DNA of 9,704 bases from Candidatus Segetimicrobium genomatis (lineage in GTDB: Bacteria; Sysuimicrobiota; Sysuimicrobiia; Sysuimicrobiales; Segetimicrobiaceae): positions 1 to 9,704 of the forward strand of contig VBAN01000060.1 in NCBI GenBank assembly GCA_005882445.1, read 5' to 3'. Both the position numbers and the translations under genes were made by a program. Below the pieces are notes generated by a model. The model was not told where the DNA came from, searched no databases, and was given only the letters and a program-made list of their open reading frames with translations. Below, in pieces: positions 6,651 to 9,704 of this stretch (within the stretch, counting starts at the first letter, position 1; each line of letters begins with the position of its first letter).

Positions 6651-7480
6651 CACAGCCGCGCGCGCTCTATGACCGCGGTCCCGGGACGCCGCTCGACGTG
6701 GACCGCGAGTTCTACGGCCGGCTCGCCCGCGAGGTGGAGAGCCGGACGCCCCGTGAGCGATTCGTGGTGCCGATCCGCTCCGGCAGAGCCTGGACCGTCC
6801 CCGCGGGCCACCTGTGCCGCATCGTGGTGATCGAGGGGCCGCAGGTGGCCGACTTCAATGTCTGGAACCGGCACAATCCGCGCGAGCGCTTCTGGGCCTC
6901 CCGCACCCGCCAGTTGTACGGCACGCACGTCACGACGTTCGACCGCCTGTGGTCGTGCCTGCCGTACCTCCGCCCGATGCTGACGATCACGAACGACACG
7001 ATCCACTACGGCATCGACGAGGACGGCGCCGGGTGCCATGATCTGCTCGGCACCCGCTGCGATCCGTATGTCACCAAGGTGTTGAACGGGGAGGAGTTCG
7101 ACTTCACCTGCCACTCGAATCTGGTGCGCGCGGTGGCGCCCTACCGCCTCACCGAGTTCGACGTGCACGACGTCCTGAACATCTTCATGGTCACCGGGCT
7201 GAGGCGGGACGGCCGGTACTTCGCGAAGGCGAGCCCGGCAAAAACCGGAGACTTCTTCGAGTTCTTCGCGGAAATGGACCTGCTCTGCGCCCTCTCCACC
7301 TGCCCGGGCGGCGATCTCTCCGCCCAGATCTTCGGCCCGGAGCGGGGCGATCCGCTGGCGACCTGCCGGCCGCTCGCCGTGGAAGTGTCTCAACCGGCCG
7401 GCCGGCTGCTGGCGGGCTGGACCCCCGCGGCTCCCGCCGATTATCGGAGCCTTCACGGGCTCAAGAGCCCGACCGCGTGA
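6647..7480 (+). CDS. DUF1989 / urea-carboxylase-associated-type protein, long paralogue
   Basis: This 277-residue cytoplasmic protein belongs to the same family as the product of 973-1548 but has about 35 extra N-terminal residues and an insertion around FDVHDVLNIFMVTGL (171-185). Family blocks are GPQVADF (64-70), MLTITNDT (111-118), CHDL (130-133), C138, TCHSNL (154-159) with C155, GDFFEFFAEMDLL (201-213) and STCPGGD (217-223). H131, C138, C155 and C219 are shared with the short paralogue and are the likely metal or catalytic set (inference). Some DUF1989 pairs form the two-subunit carboxyguanidine deiminase CgdAB, so the long and short proteins here may form a hetero-oligomer. The ATG overlaps the livF stop and has a perfect Shine-Dalgarno site. 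The operon position between an importer and an amino-acid dehydrogenase suggests it acts on the imported compound or its product. The actual reaction is unknown. Confidence 0.9.
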   Translation: MTQPRALYDRGPGTPLDVDREFYGRLAREVESRTPRERFVVPIRSGRAWTVPAGHLCRIVVIEGPQVADFNVWNRHNPRERFWASRTRQLYGTHVTTFDRLWSCLPYLRPMLTITNDTIHYGIDEDGAGCHDLLGTRCDPYVTKVLNGEEFDFTCHSNLVRAVAPYRLTEFDVHDVLNIFMVTGLRRDGRYFAKASPAKTGDFFEFFAEMDLLCALSTCPGGDLSAQIFGPERGDPLATCRPLAVEVSQPAGRLLAGWTPAAPADYRSLHGLKSPTA

Positions 7481-7483
7481 AGG
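7450..7483 (+). promoter_or_regulatory. Intercistronic hairpin over the stop codon of the long DUF1989 gene
   Basis: An outer stem (ccttcac 7450-7456 with gtgaagg 7477-7483) encloses an inner stem (gggct 7457-7461 with agccc 7466-7470; loop caag) and leaves a 6-nt bulge on the 3' side. It includes the TGA at 7478-7480 and ends 9 nt before the next AGGAGG (7493-7498). No T-run follows, so it may tune mRNA processing or translation rather than terminate. Confidence 0.45.
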
Positions 7484-7502
7484 AAGGGCACCAGGAGGTG
7501 TC

Positions 7503-8600
7503 ATGACGATGGAGTCCATCCTTGGGTACATGGAACGGTACGATTACGAGAACCTCTTCATCTGCCAGGACCGGTCCGTGGGCCTGCGGGCCGTCATCGC
7601 CATCCACGACACCACCCTCGGCCCGGCCACCGGGGGCACCCGGATGTGGACGTACCCGTCCGAGATGGACGCTATCGATGACGCGCTCCGGCTCGCGCGG
7701 GTCATGACCTACAAGTACGCCGCCGCGGGGGTGAACCTGGGGGGCGGCAAGTGCGTGATCATCGGCGACCCGCGGCGCGAGAAGAGCGAGATGCTGTTCC
7801 GCGCCCTGGGGCGGTTCATCAACCGGCTCGGCGGGATCTACATCACCGGCGAGGACGTCGGGACCACCCTGCGCGAGATGGAGTACATGCGGATGGAGAC
7901 GCCGTACGTCGTCACCCTGCCGGCTTCCTGGGGAGGCGCGGGGCCCATCGGCGGGGCCACCGCGTTTGGCGTCGTGCAGGGCATGAAAGCGTGCGCCCGG
8001 GCCGTCTACGAGTCGGATTCTCTCGAGGGGCGCACCGTCACCGTTCAGGGACTGGGGGCCGTCGGGTCGGAGGTGGTCCCCCTCCTGGTCCGGGCGGGCG
8101 CCCGCGTCGTGGTGAGCGACATCGACGGCGAGAAGGTCGAGGCGATCACGAGCGGGTATTCCGTCGCCGCCGCGCCCCCGGATGAGATCGCCGCCCAGCC
8201 GGCGGACATCTTCTGTCCCTGCGCGCTGGGCGGCATCATCAACGCCGAGACGGTCCCGCGGTTCAGGGTCAAGATCATCTGCGGCTCCGCGAACAATCAG
8301 CTCCGGGAGGAGCGGGACGGCCAGGACATCCATGCCCGGGGCATCCTCTACGCTCCGGACTACATCGTCAACGCCGGGGGGACGATCTTCGACACGGACC
8401 GTCTCAACCCCGGCGGGTTCAACCGGGAGCGCGCCATGACCAATGTCTCGCGGATCCTGGAGACGATGTCGTCGCTCATCCGCATCTCCCGGGAAGAAGG
8501 GATTCCCACGTACCGGGCGGCCGATCTGCTGGCGGAACGGCGCATCGACGCCGTCCGGAAGGCCAAGGCCCTGGCGGCGCGCGGCGAGGCGCGGCTGTGA
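7503..8600 (+). CDS. NAD-dependent amino-acid dehydrogenase (Leu/Phe/Val dehydrogenase family) with unusual pocket
   Basis: A 365-residue enzyme of the Glu/Leu/Phe/Val dehydrogenase family, expected to catalyse reversible oxidative deamination of an L-amino acid to a 2-oxo acid and ammonium. It aligns with Bacillus LeuDH almost without gaps to residue 122: MTYK (K71) and GGGK (K83) are the substrate and catalytic lysines, and GEDVGTT carries D118. The Rossmann motif is GLGAVG, followed by VVSDID, whose Asp favours NAD over NADP. The LeuDH side-chain pocket positions Leu40, Ala113, Val291 and Val294 are T43, G116, T294 and D297 here, so the substrate is probably polar or cationic rather than Leu/Val. 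AGGAGG is at 7493-7498; ATG 7503 has 4-nt spacing and ATG 7509 has 10-nt spacing. The second aligns with the LeuDH start and may be the true one. It lies 22 nt after the DUF1989 gene. Confidence 0.92.
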   Translation: MTMESILGYMERYDYENLFICQDRSVGLRAVIAIHDTTLGPATGGTRMWTYPSEMDAIDDALRLARVMTYKYAAAGVNLGGGKCVIIGDPRREKSEMLFRALGRFINRLGGIYITGEDVGTTLREMEYMRMETPYVVTLPASWGGAGPIGGATAFGVVQGMKACARAVYESDSLEGRTVTVQGLGAVGSEVVPLLVRAGARVVVSDIDGEKVEAITSGYSVAAAPPDEIAAQPADIFCPCALGGIINAETVPRFRVKIICGSANNQLREERDGQDIHARGILYAPDYIVNAGGTIFDTDRLNPGGFNRERAMTNVSRILETMSSLIRISREEGIPTYRAADLLAERRIDAVRKAKALAARGEARL

Positions 8601-8614
8601 AGGAGGGAGAGACG

Positions 8615-9273
8615 ATGCGGCTCGACGGTCAAGTAGCGGCGATCACGGGATCCAGCATGGGCATTGGGGAAGCGATCGCCTGGGCGTACGCGCGGGAGGG
8701 CGCCCGCCTCGTGATCAAGCGATCGCCGTCGCGGGCGATGTGCGCGACGCGTCGACCGGGGAACAGCTGGCGGCGGCGGCCCGGCGGAAGTGGAACCGTC
8801 TGGACGTCCTCGTGAACAACGCCGGCACGTCCATGATCGGCCCGTCCGAATCCCTGCCGGAGGACGGGTGGCGTCTGACCATCGACACCAACCTCACCGG
8901 GGCCTTCCTCTGCGCGCAGGCCGCGGCGCGGGTGATGATCCCTCAGCGGCGGGGCGTCATCCTCAACATCTCGTCGATCCTGGGGGAAGTGGGCCTGCCG
9001 AAGCGCGCGGCGTACTGCGCCAGCAAGCACGGGCTGATCGGTCTCACGAAAGTCCTCGCCGCAGAATGGGCGCGCCACGGCATCCGCGTGGTCAGCATCG
9101 ATCCCGCCTATATCAAGACGCCGATGGACGAGCGGGACCAGGGCTCCGGAGACTATTCCAATGCCGACATCGAGCGGCGGACCCCGGCCGGACGGTTCGG
9201 GACCGCCGAAGAGGTCGCCAAGGTCGCGACCTTCCTCGCCACCGATGGTAGATCTTGCGCGGACGGCGCATGA
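8615..9273 (+). pseudogene. Short-chain dehydrogenase/reductase, internally deleted and frameshifted (or misassembled)
   Basis: ATG 8615 (AGGAGG at 8601-8606, 8-nt spacing) opens a classical SDR: TGSSMGIG (residues 11-18) and GARLVI (29-34). The frame changes between about 8711 and 8718, and the protein resumes at DQAIAVAGDV. Around 20 residues normally found between these points are missing: the end of beta-2, which sets NAD/NADP choice, and the following helix. The rest is intact: NNAG (from 8815), ISS with the catalytic Ser (8971-8976), YCASK with Tyr (9013) and Lys (9025), and a normal PAYIKTPM loop. The C-terminus reads FLATDGRSCADGA, some 6-7 residues shorter than the usual form with a YVTG segment before the final DGG. 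The stop overlaps the E1 alpha ATG (ATGA). An intact version would be a hydroxy- or oxo-group oxidoreductase of the pathway. Confidence 0.82.
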
Positions 9274-9704
9274 CGGAGCGGCGTAAGGGCACGGCCGCTC
9301 CGCGCGCCGCGGTCTCTGCCGGCCTGACGGCCGACGACCTGCGCACCCTGTACCGATATATGCTGCTCCAGCGTCTGGCCGAAGACCGCATCGTGAAACT
9401 GTATCAGCAGGGCGCGGTGGTGGGGGCCTGCTTCACGGGGTACGGACACGAGGCGATCGCCGTCGGGGCCGCCTACGCCCTGGGTCCGCAGGACGTGGCA
9501 TCCACGCTCCACCGCGATCTCGGCGCCCGGCTGGTGCTGGGCATGCCGGTCGGATACTACTTCGCGAACTTCCTGGGGCGCACCGGGTCGCCGACCCGGG
9601 GACGGGAAGGGAACCTGCACATCGGCGGCCTCGGACCCCGCATCCTCCTCCACATCGACCACATCGGCGCGAGCATCCCGGTGGCCGCCGGCGCGGCCCT
9701 CGCG
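9270..9704 (+). CDS. 2-oxoacid (pyruvate/acetoin-type) dehydrogenase E1 component alpha subunit (3' end missing)
   Basis: The first 145 residues are visible, in frame to the window edge. The gene starts at ATG 9270, overlapping the SDR stop by 4 nt with no separate Shine-Dalgarno site, so it is probably translationally coupled. After a charged N-terminus the family pattern is clear: LYRYMLLQRLAEDRIVKLYQ, then TGYGHEAIAVGAAYAL, the STLHRDLGARLVLG segment (a variant of the usual YRDHG region), FLGRTGSPTRGREGNLHIG and GASIPVAAGAAL. The thiamine-diphosphate GDG...N motif would lie beyond the window. E1 decarboxylates a 2-oxo acid and acylates a lipoyl E2; E1 beta and E2 are expected downstream. 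Placed after an amino-acid dehydrogenase, it could consume the 2-oxo acid that enzyme makes (inference). Acetoin dehydrogenase alpha is an alternative. Confidence 0.9.
   Translation, partial: MTERRKGTAAPRAAVSAGLTADDLRTLYRYMLLQRLAEDRIVKLYQQGAVVGACFTGYGHEAIAVGAAYALGPQDVASTLHRDLGARLVLGMPVGYYFANFLGRTGSPTRGREGNLHIGGLGPRILLHIDHIGASIPVAAGAALA

Noticed and set aside
5595..6653. Minus-strand frame opposite livF that also contains a duplicated block
   Set aside because: The duplication is only the shadow of the 282-bp repeat in livF.
8597..8614. GTG at 8597 as the SDR start
   Set aside because: The ATG at 8615 has a correctly spaced AGGAGG and aligns with normal SDR N-termini; the GTG overlaps the ribosome binding site itself.
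1..9704. CRISPR array, tRNA, rRNA or insertion sequence
   Set aside because: No regularly spaced repeats, no tRNA- or rRNA-like segments, no transposase and no terminal inverted repeats were seen; the only large repeat is the livF tandem duplication.

Overview
The window is GC-rich (about two-thirds G+C by eye), densely coding bacterial DNA. Genes are packed with 4-nt start/stop overlaps and purine-rich ribosome binding sites. The gene content and composition suit a soil, sediment or subsurface bacterium of a GC-rich lineage (Rokubacteria-, Sysuimicrobiota/CSP1-3- or Chloroflexota-like). The phylum cannot be fixed from this sequence alone.

Layout: (1) A leftward pair covers 1-1548: a small DUF1989 protein (973-1548), then a PLP-dependent cysteine synthase/cystathionine beta-synthase-fold enzyme that runs off the left edge. 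(2) A 237-nt divergent intergenic region (1549-1785) holds nested inverted repeats and an imperfect direct repeat. (3) A rightward operon runs from 1786 to the right edge: a LivJ-type amino-acid binding protein, a strong hairpin, LivH and LivM permeases, a broken LivG ATPase, a LivF ATPase with a duplicated C-terminus, a second and larger DUF1989 protein, a Leu/Phe/Val-dehydrogenase-family enzyme, a broken short-chain dehydrogenase, and the start of a 2-oxoacid dehydrogenase E1 alpha subunit.

Reading as a pathway (inference): an alpha-amino acid is imported, oxidatively deaminated to a 2-oxo acid and decarboxylated by an E1-containing complex, with two DUF1989 paralogues acting on the substrate or a nitrogen-rich part of it. 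DUF1989 includes proteins formerly called urea-carboxylase-associated proteins, some now known as the two-part carboxyguanidine deiminase CgdAB. All four side-chain pocket positions of the amino-acid dehydrogenase differ from leucine dehydrogenase (Thr, Gly, Thr, Asp), which argues for a polar or cationic substrate. This DUF1989 pair, importer and repolarised dehydrogenase together are the best candidate for an undescribed catabolic system.

Caution: the right half carries several lesions. LivG has lost its Walker A loop and reading frame, LivF carries a 282-bp tandem duplication, and the SDR lacks an internal segment with a frameshift and looks short at its C-terminus. This clustering suggests assembly or strain-mixture artefacts at least as much as real gene decay.
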